Positions 9,907-23,135 are shown, counted from the first letter of the stretch. The stretch: DNA of 64,000 nucleotides from Pyxicephalus adspersus (GCF_032062135.1 NC_092861.1:60405002-60469001); one strand, 5' to 3'. Translations and numbers: made by a program. The notes: generated by a model not told the origin, from the sequence alone.

Positions 9907-12089
9907 TTATTAAGAGACGGAATTCTCTCCACTGATGCCAGCTTCTCTAGAATCAATTCCTTTCCTCAGGTTTTTAAAAATCTTCTCTTTAATTCAGGCA
10001 ATCTCACCTGATTCTGCCACTGCAATGCACTTTTATTACATATGCCCCTGCAAGCTCTTTGAGGGTGAGTATCAGAAACAATCTCTGGCAATCACTGTCT
10101 GGTAGGGGAGCAGCATTCAATGTCTACCTATCCTATGCCGTACTGAGGAAGTAGGCCATGCTATGTCTCTGAGAGACTCTCTCACTACTTCCCTGAGCAT
10201 TGAGGTCACTTGTTGGTTTTCAGTTCCTTTGTTTCTCTGCAACAGGCATGATTCACACAAAGCCTTTCCAGGTAGACCAGTATTAGAACATTCCTAGCAT
10301 GTCTTTTCTTTGTATAGCTGGCTAGAATGGGGAGGGCATATAACATGGAATCGTCTTGTAGTGGGAAAGCAGGCCTGGTGATACATTTCACCTTTGGTGA
10401 CTTTCATGCCTGACAGGGCTAGGTAGTAAAAAAAGGAGAGAATTGTATGTTAAAACATAGATTTCCACAATTCTAGCTCACCACCCATGGGCATGTGGGC
10501 TGTTTTTTTGTGTGTGTATATGAGGTGGGGTGACTAAACTATCTCACTGCCCAGTAGTCCAACAATTCAGCTAAAAGGAGAGAGATACAATGAGTCCTAC
10601 ACGTGTAACATGCATACACATACATATAAATATAAACACACCACCATATACAGTCAGGGACCCTACATGCACCAGTCTCACTGAATGAACATCTATGGAG
10701 CAAAGAGAAGGCTGGAAATCACAGAAATTTAAATAGTGTTGCCCTTCTGTCAAAACAATGTTTCCATATTGACAAGGCATGTGCAGACGAACCAGAAAGC
10801 AGGATTGTGGAACACCGCACAAACTGCATTCTAGATACAAGTCCCCAATGCCCACATTGCTCTGACAGATCAGAATGATGACTGAACGAAGAAAGAGGAG
10901 AAGATCTCGCCAGTCTCTAACTCCCATGATAGGACCGGCCACTTGCCCATGGTTAGAGCCTCAAAACTACTTACTGGGCACACACAGTTAAGGAGAACAT
11001 ATTGCCTACCATATTTACAAGGAACATGTTAATCACTTAGAGCAAAACTCCAGGGCAATACCAGGGACTACAGAACAGTGGCAGGATGCAACCCCCACAA
11101 AAAATTACAAAGTAGTACAATACCCTGATGACCACCAAAATATGGTTCTCTGATAAGGTTCATTAGACACCATGAACTCAGGTGGTCCCCCTGAGCTTTA
11201 CTACACCATGCAGAGTTCTGTGCAGCCATCCTAGAGAAAGGAGGGACGAAAATGAATGCTGATTTAGAATGCTGCCCTATGGGGTATTTTGGAGGAGAAG
11301 ACTACCCACAAGTGCTGCCATACAGCTGGCAAGTGCTGTGGTCAGGAAATATTGTATATTGTTTATACTAAAAATGTATCCCATGCCTATAACAAAACTG
11401 ACCACTAGATGGCAGCTGAACCAGCATTGAATTAGAACATGTATAGAATTAGAATATACATATATATCATAAGTAGAGCATGAGACACTGTTTTTTTTCT
11501 TTATTAATTAATAGCACAAGAAAAAAAAAATTCTGTTAGAATTGTTTTGGCTATTGAACTAATACCTGGTATAGGTTAGAAAAGATGCCCAGAGCTCCAT
11601 CTGTTGAATAAAAAAGTAAATATAAAATACCAAACTAAAGATCAATGTGTACAGTCGTTAGCATAATGAACATAAAAATAAAGTAAAAAAGAATGCTTAG
11701 AAACAAGACACGGATAAGCTGCAATGCATGGCATTTTGTTGGTGGGTTTAGATATACTTTATATTTTTGCACAATATAAATACAAGGAAATACAAGTTAT
11801 CATAGCTTTGACAAATGTAAGCATTTCTAGAAATAAATAGGATGAGAAGTATCCATATACAAGTAAAGGGTTGGCTGGAAGGTTTTCTGGATTTCGCACT
11901 ACTGGCACTAATTCCTGCTGACAGGTATGAAAGCAGAAACCCTTTTACTTTACATGTACTAAACATAAATCAGGTTTACCTGTCACAATGGGTAACACTG
12001 TGTCTTGTATTGGTTTATAAGATCTGCAAGCTGTACTATAACTGGAAAAAAATAATTTAAATAGGATCACCTAATTAAAAATCCACCCA
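9907..12089. other. No gene seen; unique sequence with one CTCF-type motif
   Basis: This is AT-rich sequence of moderate complexity. A frame at 10571-10942 on the minus strand has no recognisable family. The only element of note is the CTCF-like motif at 11402. Confidence 0.4.
11402..11416 (+). promoter_or_regulatory. CTCF-type motif
   Basis: CCACTAGATGGCAGC matches the vertebrate CTCF core consensus CCASYAGRKGGCRS at every core position. It is on the plus strand. Sequence match alone does not show occupancy. Confidence 0.5.
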
Positions 12090-12240
12090 GGGCTCTTTAT
12101 ATAAAACAGGGAATTTGATATTCCCTCAGACTTTCCCTGGTAGGAATCTTCCAGGTCCATATATGTGTTTTATTGGCAGTGATTTCTACCAGGGAATGTT
12201 TGAGGGAATGTCAGATTCCCTGTTTTATAAATGGAGACCC
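12090..12240. mobile_element. Palindromic MITE (CAGGGAAT family), ~150 bp
   Basis: The left end, GGGCTCTTTATATAAAACAG, pairs with the right end, whose reverse complement starts GGGTCTCCATTTATAAAACA. Both then continue into GGGAAT and a second block, ATTCCCTCA. Arms of about 55 bp surround a short centre. Related copies are at 53772-53925 and 58068-58210. Confidence 0.7.
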
Positions 12241-12527
12241 TAAAGTCATTTTTGTATTTAAAAAATGAGTATTCTAGAAAATACAATGTGGTCCTGTATT
12301 GGGGCACAGGAGTCATGCATGAACATTTCTATCTGTAACAGATTTCATGATCCAAAGGTAGAACTGCATCTTTGTAAACATATTGGGGTTCTATAGGAGA
12401 CAGTAGAAAAATTTGTAAACGCACATTAACTAAAATGATTTAGAGGTTTTTGCCCTGAGAGACAAAGTATCTTTTGCCAAAACAAACCTTTTCCCCTGCT
12501 CCTGGTGTTTTTTCTCGTTTTCTTACA

Positions 12528-12645
12528 TGGATCCTGTTCAGGATTGAAAACATTCGCTAACATATAGCAAATGACTTTTAAGAAACAAGGTTGGTGGATC
12601 ACCCAGGTTCACTAATGAAAGAACTTTAATAAATCAGGCCCATTG
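12528..12645 (+). mobile_element. Half copy of CTGATTTATTAAAG-type palindromic MITE
   Basis: This holds the blocks of the right half of the family at 12706-12922 (AGGATTGAAAACATTCGCTA, GGATCACCCAGGTTCACTA) and ends CTTTAATAAATCAGGCCCAT. The left half is missing. Confidence 0.65.
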
Positions 12646-12705
12646 TACAGTGCATTCACCATAGAGTGTAAAGCCCGGCTTTATACTCAGCACTTTCAAG
12701 AATAG

Positions 12706-12922
12706 GTTTTATTTATTAACGCTCGCCAAGACTGAAAAAGATCATGGGAGAACCTGGGTGATCCAGCAAACCTGAAATGGATTTCTTAAAATCATTTGCT
12801 ATTATTTGGCAAATAAATTCAATCCTGGATCAGATCCTGTCCAGGTTTGTTGGTTCACCCAGGTTCACCAATAATAATCTATCTTCTCCAGCCATTGAGA
12901 GCTTTGATAAATCAGGTCCATT
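12706..12922. mobile_element. Palindromic MITE, CTGATTTATTAAAG type
   Basis: The left half contains AACCTGGGTGATCCAGCAAA and the right half its inverted counterpart, TTGGTTCACCCAGGTT. The central part reads AATCATTTGCTATTATTTGG. The right end is GCTTTGATAAATCAGGTCCA. Two further partial copies lie at 12528 and 32358, so the family is dispersed in this window. Confidence 0.65.
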
Positions 12923-15480
12923 ATTTCATCAGGGAACTAAGAAGTAAGTAGGTTTGCCATAACTAGCAAACATGATGATGGCAAAAGCTTACCCACACCA
13001 ATAAGTTTTTTTTTTCACTTTAAGGTCCACATACACCTCTCCACATTGTCTTGTGTATGTGTGGTCTTCAAACCTCCCAGCTACATGTTTAATGTCTAAA
13101 GTTGGCCATAAAAAACTGTAGTACACAATGTCCCTACAAATGGCAATTTACAAAAACATCCTAACAGGCCCCATAGTTTAAATGTCAGTTTGTGTTTTAT
13201 AAGTATTTCACTATAGATGTAATAACAGTGACAAAGTACCGTAATAACTTAGCCCAAGATCCTTATTCTACAGCTTAAAATCCTAAATATTGTATTGTAG
13301 CGTTAAGTATATTTTTATTGTTATTGTAGTAAAACATCAGTATAACATAGGCACTAATAGCGTCATTTAACCTTCCATTTTCCCCATCTTAATTGATGGC
13401 TCTGCTGACTTGTTTACTTTCTTTTCACAGAAGATAGTCAAATGACCTCTCTGAGCCCAGCATGATTATTTATATAATGAACCTCTTAATTATTCTCAGA
13501 ACCTCTTACAACCTTACATAAGTAGATACCTTTTACAAACATCCTTGGAATATGTTTCATCTGTTTTTGATGACTGATGCCCGTAAAAGTTTGACAGAAA
13601 CTCCCTGTGCAGTTTTCATTTCCTTGCCTCAAGAGGGTGATGCTATTGAGTGTGGGAGGTTGGAGCGTAGGAACCCAACCTGGTTCTAATTTGTTTCCCC
13701 CCATTAAGGTATGTATACATATTTATAAATGTAAATAAGCAAAAGGAAGGCATCATCTGCACTACATATTTTACTGCAGGTTAAGGTGACAGAATGTGTA
13801 TCTCTGCGATAGACTTTAATGTTTTCTTTTACTCTGTGACCTTGCAGTATGGTAATGCACTCTGTGAAGGGTTTCTTTACTATAGAAGAAGAAAAAAAAC
13901 TGGGAGGTATGTGTGGAGTGGGCTCATTCTGACAGCTGTTTCATGCAAAAGTGCAATCTTTCAAGGAGGCAACATATGTAGGAAAGAGGATCGTGTGTGT
14001 CTGGGGAGAATAAGCTTTCCTATTAAAGAAGTGTATAATTCAAGCAGATGTCTTATCAGAATAAACAATAGATAAGGTGTCTAAAAGAGGAAAGCTGAGG
14101 CCGCTCCGGAAGACCATTATAAAGATTTATATTTGTCTCTGCTGAGTGGAACTGTTTTTAAAAGTTTGCCATACACAGACAGATGCCTCATCAAGAATGA
14201 CACGTTGGTGAGAGATGTGCCCATGCTTCTACATTCTGCCTCTCGTGTGACTTTATTGTCATCATCTCTACAAAGAAAATAAATGATTTTAGAATGATCG
14301 GAGATTTTCCAACGTATTGGATTGTTCCCGCTTTTACTCAAATTACTTAGATTGCTTGTAAGTAATAGGCCATCTTTTTATTGGCTGCAAGTTTTTGCAG
14401 GGCATTTATAACCAACATTTTTTCTAGTTTTGGATAGAGTATGGACCAACCATCAAGTTGTATTACCGTACTAGTTCCCACTGTAGAGATTCATGTTGGG
14501 GGTTCATTCAATTGTTCTTCTTATCATTATCAGTGACATTTTTTTTGGTCACTAGAAAAAATAAGGTAAATTTTCCTTTGTAGACACCTGTGACAACTCT
14601 CTAAGAAGATAATCCCCCTCACCCCCTGGAGATTTTCTACTTTTGTGTCTTTGAGACAGAAAGTGAAGGTAAATCTCTGCAGGACACAAAGAGCAAACAA
14701 ACAAAGCTTACTTAACTAAATTAAATAGCAGAGGTTGTAGCGCTTTTGTACTCTCCAAAAGTTTTGGCTATACATGCAGTGTATTTATTGCACAAAATAA
14801 ACCATTTCAAAACAATAAAAATCATAAGTGCTGATTGCAGAAAAGTTCCAGCATAGTGAAATGTTTTATTTATTTAAAACATCTCATAAAGAAGACCAAT
14901 TCATCTACAAATCCAGTGTTCTGTTGCATGTGCTTGGCTATTATAAAGAGAGCAATTGGTTCTGGATTTTTGGTACAAAGGTTGACTACTGTTATGCAAA
15001 CAATTTACACCAAAAACTTTTTATAATTCTGTTTTGTGTTAGAGGTTTCTCTCACTTAAAATTACCAGGGTGATATTAATAAAAGGAAATGCAGTATGGA
15101 GAAATGTTCTTTTAGGTAATTGATCTCCTGTGTGCTGATGGGAAATCTAAAATCAAATACAATACTAAAATATTGTATCCACCTCCTTTATTGTTCATTA
15201 CACCCAGGAAAACCTTGTTAATTAATATGCTTTATTATGCAGATAAATTACCATAAAATTATAAAACTTTTCCTGCCATAACTAGATGTTAAATTAAGTC
15301 TGCATATATTATATGGTGTATAAAATTTGTATTCACTCAGAAAATGTCACCAACAGAGTTAGTGAGGGGATACATGAGCAGATTTCATGGTTTCAGGTCT
15401 CACTATGCAGATTAAATATTTTAATAACAAAGTAGAGAAAGACCCGTGAGGTTTGTGATTGTTCTGCATCTTACAGTTTA
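12923..15480. other. No gene seen; unique sequence, possible conserved blocks
   Basis: There are no transposon hallmarks over most of this stretch. A weak TTAA-flanked remnant may start near 13032 (TTAAGGTCCACATACACC). The stretches 13390-13640 and 13780-14420 are of balanced composition, with no stop-free frame of protein-like character. See the separate entry for 14090-14420. Confidence 0.4.
14090..14420. other. Candidate conserved non-coding block
   Basis: This is non-repetitive, compositionally balanced sequence with preserved CpGs (GCCGCTCCGGAAGACC near 14101) and several AT-rich homeodomain-like words. Open frames are short and unlike known proteins. The call is by texture only and needs cross-species alignment. 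Confidence 0.2.
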
Positions 15481-15670
15481 CTTGCCATTATCTACACTGC
15501 TAGAGCAATCTGTATTCCAGCACATACATCTCAGCATCCACATCATCAGTAGGCTATGCAATTTGCACACATCAGTACCCAGAATTCATTCCATAAGTAA
15601 GTGCTGCAGTCCAGCACACACCGGATAACTTTATAGATTTCATGCCAACAGTGAGACTTCCAGTATCCAA

Positions 15671-15910
15671 GTCACCAATGAAATCTGAAATCCTGTACAT
15701 GCAGATCTATCCCTAGTTTTTGTATAAACAGGGAGATCTGTACTTAGGAACATACAGTTAACTGACTGAAATCCATGTCACCGGTAACATCTGCTCTCTG
15801 CTTCACTTCCCATGACATCAATGAGATCTGTTACAGCACACATGGTCCCCCCCCATGTTAACAGGGGATCTGCTCTCCAGTATATACATAGTATTCATAT
15901 CACTACCAAC
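15671..15910. repeat. Degenerate tandem repeat, ~41-bp period
   Basis: Words of the form (G/A)TCACC-AATGA-ATCTG recur at about 15671, 15777, 15814, 15857 and 15898, each followed by a CAGYAYA-like block, giving spacings near 37-43 bp after the first gap. The units are strongly diverged. Related words before 15671 suggest the array once began near 15520. Confidence 0.4.
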
Positions 15911-18484
15911 TACATCAGTGATTTTCCTGTTCGAAAGAGCAGTCTATTTTATTGTTTCATGGAATAAACCATAAATCATCTTTTTTCTGAATTTAATTAA
16001 GCAAAACAGATCCCTATGGAGTGTAAAATCCAAACAACCTTGATTGGTCAGGTCTGAAAATTTCCATTGATCATTCAAGTTTCTGATGGGGTTTTAAGAC
16101 CTCTCAATGAGACTGAATGAGTGAAAATATAGTGATTAACTTACATTCCAACTGTTTGCAAAGAATCAATACTAAAAAATCAATAGTGCATTGAGATTCA
16201 CATACTGTTTATTGGCTCAATATCTCTGCTAGAATGGTTCCAAGCATTCAATGCTCCTTCTACTTTCTAATCTTACCCTTGAACTTTCCTCCTGCTAGTT
16301 TCAGGTCATGACCCTATTTTCTTGAGCTCAACTTCCCAATAAAAATACTGTCTTCTCCTAATATATCGTAAGATGACATTTATAGCATGTAGGCTTTGTA
16401 TTCATTAAAGCCTGGAAACCTAGAAGGCAACCTTTTACCATCACGGGAATTTAGAAGCTTTTGTTATCTGATTGGTTGGGATTTCCTAACAAATTAAACA
16501 ATTAAAATAGATTAAAGAAGACAATCTCTGGGAAAAAAAGTGTGGTAAACTCTACAATTCATAGAGCCAAAATAAACTTTCTAATTTATTCAGTCACTTA
16601 GTACTACTGTGTCACCACAAATACATTTAAGCCCACTCACAATTCAATTCTAAAAGTAGAAAAAATATCTAGACTTCATATATTATCATAGATTTCATAC
16701 AATACAATTCATTATCTGTGTCCTGATTGTAATTCAGATCTATTGAAAACCAGGTGTCAGTAACTTTAAAGAATAGAAATATTTTAATAGGCATTAAAAT
16801 ATCCACTGCAGGTCAAATTTGCTTGTAATATGCTTTAATATTCATTCTATTTCCAATACTAGGGGGAAAAAGTATATGCAGAGGGTGGTAAACCATAGCA
16901 ACCAATCAGATTGGGTCTAATATAGTCAGCCAAAATGGAATAATAATAATGGGTAACTGCACTTCTGGATCACTACTACAAAGCTGGCTTCATACATTAT
17001 AACTGCTATAACATTATCATCATTTTCATTTTTGTGTAAGATTTTATTAGTTTTTACAAAATAATTGGGAATTCAATTACTTTCAACACACACTGTCCAA
17101 AATTAATTTGACACATATATGTTATAATAAAAAACAAACAAAAAAAAGTTTACAGGCACATGACACACACGGCACACATTGATAGGAATCACTTGTTCAC
17201 TTGTTTAATGATGGATATGCACGAAAAGACCACACATGTTCCAGTAATCAAACAATTAGGGTATAAAACTCATGGCAATGGAGAAACTTGCAACTATGCG
17301 GGCACTGAAAAATGTGTAATGGATGTTTAGAAAAGAATAAAGGACGTAAAAAAAACGTCTGAGCTGCCGTTCACAGACAGTCAGACTCCTTCTTCCATTC
17401 TCTGAGCTTTGCTAGAATAAAGACAGAAGGGATCCGACTGATTTGTATGGGCTGCACAGACCTTCAGATACTTTGCAAACATCTGAAGTACAATACTCCA
17501 GTTTACTGATACATGAGTGCACTGTGAGAGGTATCCACATTACATAATATATATCAAATTTTATTTGTTCCAAGAATCTCCTCTCTGACCTTCTTTTATT
17601 TTGCAGAGATGCATTATTTTATTTGTTGAATTTATACATATTGCAACATTACCAGTGACTGAATCCTCTTCTTGCTTTAAAAACAATGATATAAACTACT
17701 TTGTAAGGTATTCTGTAGACTTTTGAAAAGTTGTGCATATAGTAATACAGATTACAGAAATCATTTATGTGTTTATGTGTGTATTCAATCATGTTTTTAA
17801 TCTCATACATTATACAAAAAGATGGAAGAATACTCCAAGCAGGTATTGACCGTAGCATAGCAGATGTGTATCCATCACTCATGGCTGCATATTATACATA
17901 CATTTTTATGTATTTACCATAATGCATAAAAATATAGCATGTCATAAAACATGCTAAGATGCAGTGCACAGATGTGAACCAGGCACATAATATTTAACTA
18001 CAGGAATTCTACTTCAAATGCAATTTTATAAAATGCATGTTTACTGCAACAAAGTAGATAATAAGAAGCAATTGTAAAGTGTTTACTTTTATAAACCATT
18101 ATCCAAGGGTTTCTATTAGGAACATGGTTTTCTTGCAAAAATTTTTATAAGTACTTTTTGCCTGTGTTTTAAAGCTGGCCACCCAAACATTATTAATATA
18201 ATTTTTTTAATATAATGCCACAACTGCATAGTACAAAGTCCTACCTGACAGCAAAAATTTCTGAAAAAAGGGATACCTTTAAGGACAATGTATATATAGG
18301 CAAAGGGCCTACTCCTGTCGCACCACCAGTTACATAGAACATGATGAATGAATGTACTTTTTACCATTATTACTTTATCTTTAAATCTGCTTTCCAAAAT
18401 AACAAATGAGGTTGGAAAGAATATTTTATTACAGTAAAAAAAAAACCTTTGGTAGGTAAGGTATATGTAAACCTTAAAATTATT
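15911..18484. other. No gene seen; AT-rich unique sequence
   Basis: About 2.6 kb shows no recognisable coding frame or structured element. Short frames near 17649-17882 and 18116-18397 on the minus strand lack any family resemblance. Confidence 0.4.
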
Positions 18485-18672
18485 ACTGGTAACTTATATT
18501 CATAAAGCACAGGCATATTACACAGCACTTTACAAAGTTCATAGTCGTGTCACTAGCTGTCCCTCAAATGAGCTCCCATGTCCCTACCATAGTCATATGT
18601 CATAAACACAGTTCAAGGCCAGTTTTCAGGGGAAGCCAATAAACCTACCTGCATATTTTTTGGAATGTAGAA
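18485..18672 (-). mobile_element. tRNA-derived SINE, 3' half
   Basis: The reverse complement matches the body and tail of the SINE at 60481-60818: a TGCAGGTAGGTTTATTGGCT-like block, the ATGACATATGACTATGGTAG block, AGCTAGTGACACGACTATGA, and the GTAATATG tail. The tRNA-like head is missing, as expected of a 5'-truncated or decayed copy. Confidence 0.65.
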
Positions 18673-18715
18673 CACGACCATATTAAATCCATAGTGTCCA
18701 ATATTCGAAATTGTG

Positions 18716-18722
<7 letters not shown>

Positions 18723-18759
<37 letters not shown>
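18723..18759. repeat. (AT)n microsatellite
   Basis: An uninterrupted run of about 18 AT units. Confidence 0.95.
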
Positions 18760-18760
<1 letters not shown>

Positions 18761-18895
18761 TGTTTTAGAAGGTTTAAATAGATGATCTAACATGCTTTGA
18801 TTTCTCTGACTTCACATATACTTAATATAAAGCATTTTTTAAGATTTCCCATCAGGGCAGAAAGACAACTAAAGAGCAAAAAAGGCACATGTGGA

Positions 18896-19056
18896 GGCTG
18901 ATCTACTACATACGTTGTGTGAATGTTCACTTTAATTATCCAGTCTTTTAAAAACAAATTCCTGTTTACCTATTACATGTACACATGCTTGGAAAATTGA
19001 AGTGAACCTTTACACGATTGTGGAAAGAATCTTAATTACTTTAGTAAATCAGCTCA
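18896..19056. mobile_element. Palindromic MITE (TGATTTACTA type), ~160 bp
   Basis: The left end, GGCTGATCTACTACATACG, pairs with the right end, TTACTTTAGTAAATCAGCTC. Inner blocks TGTTCACTTTAATTA and AATTGAAGTGAACCTTTACA are also inverted. A larger relative is at 34586-34852. Confidence 0.6.
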
Positions 19057-20280
19057 AGTGGATTTGGTTCTTGAAGAAGGAAAGTCCCTCTAAATTATTG
19101 ACAATTGCTAGCTGTGTGATATACATTGAATGGGTTGTTTATGTAGGGCCTCACACTACATAGTTGTTAGTTAATCCAGAGAACATTGGACATTTGTTGA
19201 ACAATCAAACTGTTATGCAAGGTTAAAGATTAAAAGCAGCACAAATACAAAAGAATAAAAACAATATTACAACTTCCCTAAGAAAGATAAATTGTGTGTT
19301 TAAATTGGGAAATACACTCCATTCTCTATGTCTTAGCATTATATTTATTTGTTGTTTATTTTTTTAGGTGCTGTCAAGCCGATGTCAAGTCCTGGCAGTC
19401 ACATGGATGGCTTTTCTCCAGAATGATCTCTATTCTCTTTTGGTATTCAGACCCCATGTTCTTCTTTTCCTTTCATAGCAGATCTAAAGTCTGGATCCTC
19501 ATTGTAGAAAGACAGCAATATTATCCACAATGTGTTTTCATAACAAATTCACCTTTGTCCTGGCAGTTTTTTTTGCATGCTTTTTATGTTGGCTCTCTCC
19601 CTATTCATCTCTTTTGGCTGAAGAATTTAAAGGTGCTAGGTAGAGAACTTTTTTTTTTTTAATAATTCAAAATAAAGCAGTTCAGTTCTATTTTAACCTT
19701 GCAGATCTAATAACCTAGGTACATACAGCCAGAGTTCTTGTACTTTTAATTTTAATATTCTGAACATTCCCACTAGGTGGCACTGCTCAAATATGAATCT
19801 GGGGAATATCTTCATAAAGTCTAAAATAGCAGTGCACAATCTCCTGACTTTTTTACATTTGGAAGCATGCCAGAGTAAAAAAAAAATCAAGTCCACAATA
19901 AATAAATCTAAATGAAAAAGTAAAGATTCCTACATCTAGGCCTATTGCAAATAAGTTCAAAATAAGTACAGGTTGTTCTGCCAGGGATCAAAATAAAAGG
20001 TTTCCCTGAAAATCCTTGCTTATTGCCCTGTTACTAAAAGTCTATATCCACACAATAATTCTCTTGTAATTCTACAGTAATATGCATGTAAGCCTGTGGA
20101 TCAAATACCAATACACAGAAATGATTTTATTTTTAACGTGTAGCCATATTACCAATAATTCAGAAAGGCAGAGAATTATTTTACTATAAAGCGGTAACCG
20201 CAAAACCGCATAGGATGTAATAACAACATGTTATGGGGAAGAGTAACCAACAGGGTATATTAGTATCTGCTGTCTGTATA
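19057..20280. other. No gene seen; unique sequence with one CTCF-type motif
   Basis: This contains a 122-residue open frame (19294-19662, plus) without any recognisable domain or codon pattern. The CTCF-like site at 19770 is the only signal I would keep. Confidence 0.4.
19770..19785 (+). promoter_or_regulatory. CTCF-type motif
   Basis: CCACTAGGTGGCACTG fits the vertebrate CTCF core consensus CCASYAGRKGGCRS throughout. It has the same orientation as the site at 11402, so the two would not form a convergent pair with each other. Confidence 0.5.
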
Positions 20281-20324
20281 TATATATATATATATGTGTG
20301 TTTATTATCACACAGACAAGTCTG

Positions 20325-20368
<44 letters not shown>
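20276..20368. repeat. (TA)n and (TCTA)n microsatellites
   Basis: A short (TA)n run ends at about 20295. After a spacer, about eleven tetranucleotide CTAT units occupy 20324-20367. Confidence 0.95.
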
Positions 20369-22666
20369 CACAACGAATATTTTTAATATAGAGGTATGTT
20401 ATAATCTATAGTAACAAATACATTGGAGATAAACATTTTAATATATTGTTTTCCAAAGAAAATTCCTAGACTCAGACTAGCAGTTACCTAGACATAATGG
20501 GGCTTCAAATATTTCTTCAGCAGAGCTGCAATTTCACTCAATACAAAGATAAGCCTTTATAGCTGCAATGAAATCTGCCTCTATAACTGTTACTATTCTG
20601 ATCAAGCTTGCCTTGCCACAAGTATCCATATGTATGGGCGAAATTTTAAAGAAATAAAGCATATACAATGCATACATTTTTCAGACAGCCCCCAGTTGTT
20701 TCACCCTGGCACAGCTTGGTGAGGTTTATCTCAGCTCCAGATCTACAATAATAAACAGATCTGGAAGTAAAAGGTCACAGAATTGCTATGCTTGCCAGAG
20801 CTTAAAAAGAAGTAATCACTGTTATTTTCTTCACACATATTGCCTGCCCCGTTGTTTATTGTACAAGTCAATTGTAATATAACTTTTTTTTTATCAATAC
20901 CGAACCGCATTAGAACTGCCAATATTCTTACTAACTGTGTAAAATTCACCCAACAATCACATCGATTTACTGGCACGTTAAAAAGCTTATTTAGCAATAA
21001 TATGGGAACTGCACAAATTGAATATAAATGAATACAAAAAAGGATTGTTCTCACAGCTGACATTCCTTTGGTTGTATTGCATTTTGGTAATGCTTATAGA
21101 ATTGTTGAGCTTTTCCTAATTCTAGAAGCGTGAAAATTAAACCAATACTATCTATCTGTGTTGGGAAATAGATACTTTGATGTACAACTGCATGCCTGTG
21201 TTTAGGTGCATTTTTGACCTGTTCCAGTGCTGTAAAATTTGGCTGGAGTTACACTGTAACGCCTTTTAAAAGAAAAATAATGTTTGATGTACCGGTAATA
21301 AAAATGACATATCACTGTCACTACCCCAAAAAATCGTACTGATAGATTTAAGAATGCCTTGAACTTTTCTAAGGCCTTTCTACTTAGCAAAATTTATGTT
21401 ATGTACTGGATCTGTTTGTTTTTATAACTTTTTGGAGTCCCTGCATTCATTAAACAATAACATGCCCATGGTTCCTATTGCCTATGTCTTTTAGCAGAGG
21501 CATAGAAATTACAATTATGATTCTGTATAATTATCCAGATGAACAGAAACTTGATTGAACTTATTGAATATATTTGATGAAGTAAGGTACAGTAGGTTTA
21601 CATGAAAGTGATATAAAGAAGCTCATGAATGAAGGAAGAAAAGGAGCATTGTTCCACATGTGAAATCAATCCTTAAAACCTCACTTGTTGTGCCACATGT
21701 GAGAAAATGTACTGACCCACTACATATATCTTTATCCTCCAGGCTTGAAGGTTGCATGGTACCTTTAGACCATGCCTTGCCATTGAAATCTCCCTGGCAT
21801 GCCCTTTGTCCAGGAGAGCATCAGAAGTGCAGGAAAACAATGCAATGAGTTACCAGGGTGCTGGATTCTTCTTTATGATCTCTTAATCCTAATTGCCAGA
21901 TTTAGGCAAAAGCTTGTTGGCTTTTTACATTTTTGTCTGTAACTAATGTGTAATCCTAGTGACCTGCAATTTTCACAAAGAATACAAGACACATTCATCC
22001 TTTTATACACCATAAGGTAAGAAACAATACTAGCCTATTTTACGGATAGTACTTTCATATCTGTGCATTTAATTCTAAGTGTCCAACAAATCTTGGGTCC
22101 AAGATGGGGGATATACCATAGAAAATATGTATATACAGATAACCAAGAATTCCATTATGCTCTGCAATCTATGAATTGAGTCCAGCGGACCTGGTTTACT
22201 AAGGTCATTGTGAGCTCACACAACTGTCTGTGGATCACTGGCAACCCTCCAGAGATGTCAGGGCAACTCAGATTATTTCAAAGAGATCACAATGTATATT
22301 TACAGTATTTCCATGATGTATATTTTTTTCCCAAACTATTATAAATGATTTAAGCTGATTTAACCCAATATTCCATTTGGTTAAAGAAAGAAATACATTT
22401 TAGTATAGCCAGGCTAACTTGAAAGAAAAGGTATTCTTGTTTAACCTAAACAGTATTATAATTTTTAAGCATTTTTTGATGCTCAAATATTTATATATTT
22501 ATGACTTTATGTAAAAGGTGGTAACACTTTGCTTTTCTTTTCCTATTGTTTCCTAATATAGAGTAAAATAGTAAAATACATTAAAATAGAACTCTTGTTA
22601 ATATTCATGATGTTGCACTCCATACATACATGTGAATTTATGCCTGGAAGTGCTTGTAGCCAAATA

Positions 22667-22670
<4 letters not shown>
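20369..22670. other. No gene seen; unique AT-rich sequence
   Basis: There is no recognisable coding frame. Short frames on both strands overlap at 20743-21063 without family resemblance. A CCACATGTGA word occurs twice near 21654 and 21690. Confidence 0.4.

Positions 22671-22711
<41 letters not shown>
22671..22711. repeat. (AT)n microsatellite
   Basis: About 20 AT units, nearly uninterrupted. Confidence 0.95.
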
Positions 22712-22715
<4 letters not shown>

Positions 22716-22959
22716 TATAACCAATGCTAATGCAGACATTACTTGTTGACCTTTAGTTCCTTCATTGCCAAATTATCAGGCTAGGTTTGCCCTCAGACCT
22801 AGCTGTATTTCTTAATTAAAGAAAAGTTTGGATGCAGACTTAACAGATTTGCAAATTCTATATAAATTATACATCTCAACTGTGCATTTAGTTGTTTGCT
22901 GATTCTGTAAGCAATACTAACATTTAAGTAATGTAAATCCAAAGCCCCTCCTATTGTGT

Positions 22960-23135
22960 TTAAATTCCCCCACCTACTGGATTGTAAGCTCTTCGGGGCA
23001 GGGTCCTCTCCTCCTGTATTACTGTCTGTATAAGTCTATCATTTGCAACCCCTATTTAATGTACAGCGTTGCGTAATATGTTGGTGCTATATAAATCCTG
23101 TTTATTAATAAAAAATAATATTATTAATATTATTA
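22960..23135 (+). mobile_element. L2-type LINE 3' tail
   Basis: The sequence shows the ordered landmarks of this LINE 3' UTR: ATTGTAAGCTCTTCGGGGCA, GGGTCCTCTCCTCCTGT, TTGCAACCCCTATTTAATGT, ACAGCGTTGCGTAATATG and GGTGCTATATAAATCCTGTT, then an ATT/AAT-rich tail. There is no coding part, as in most 5'-truncated LINE insertions. Assignment to the L2/CR1 group follows the typical 'CAGCGC...CTATATAAAT' tail and the L2-type RT fragment at 63283. Confidence 0.75.

Noticed and set aside
20191..20201. Perfect 11-nt palindrome GCGGTAACCGC in AT-rich DNA
   Set aside because: Too short to interpret; no repeat or motif context.
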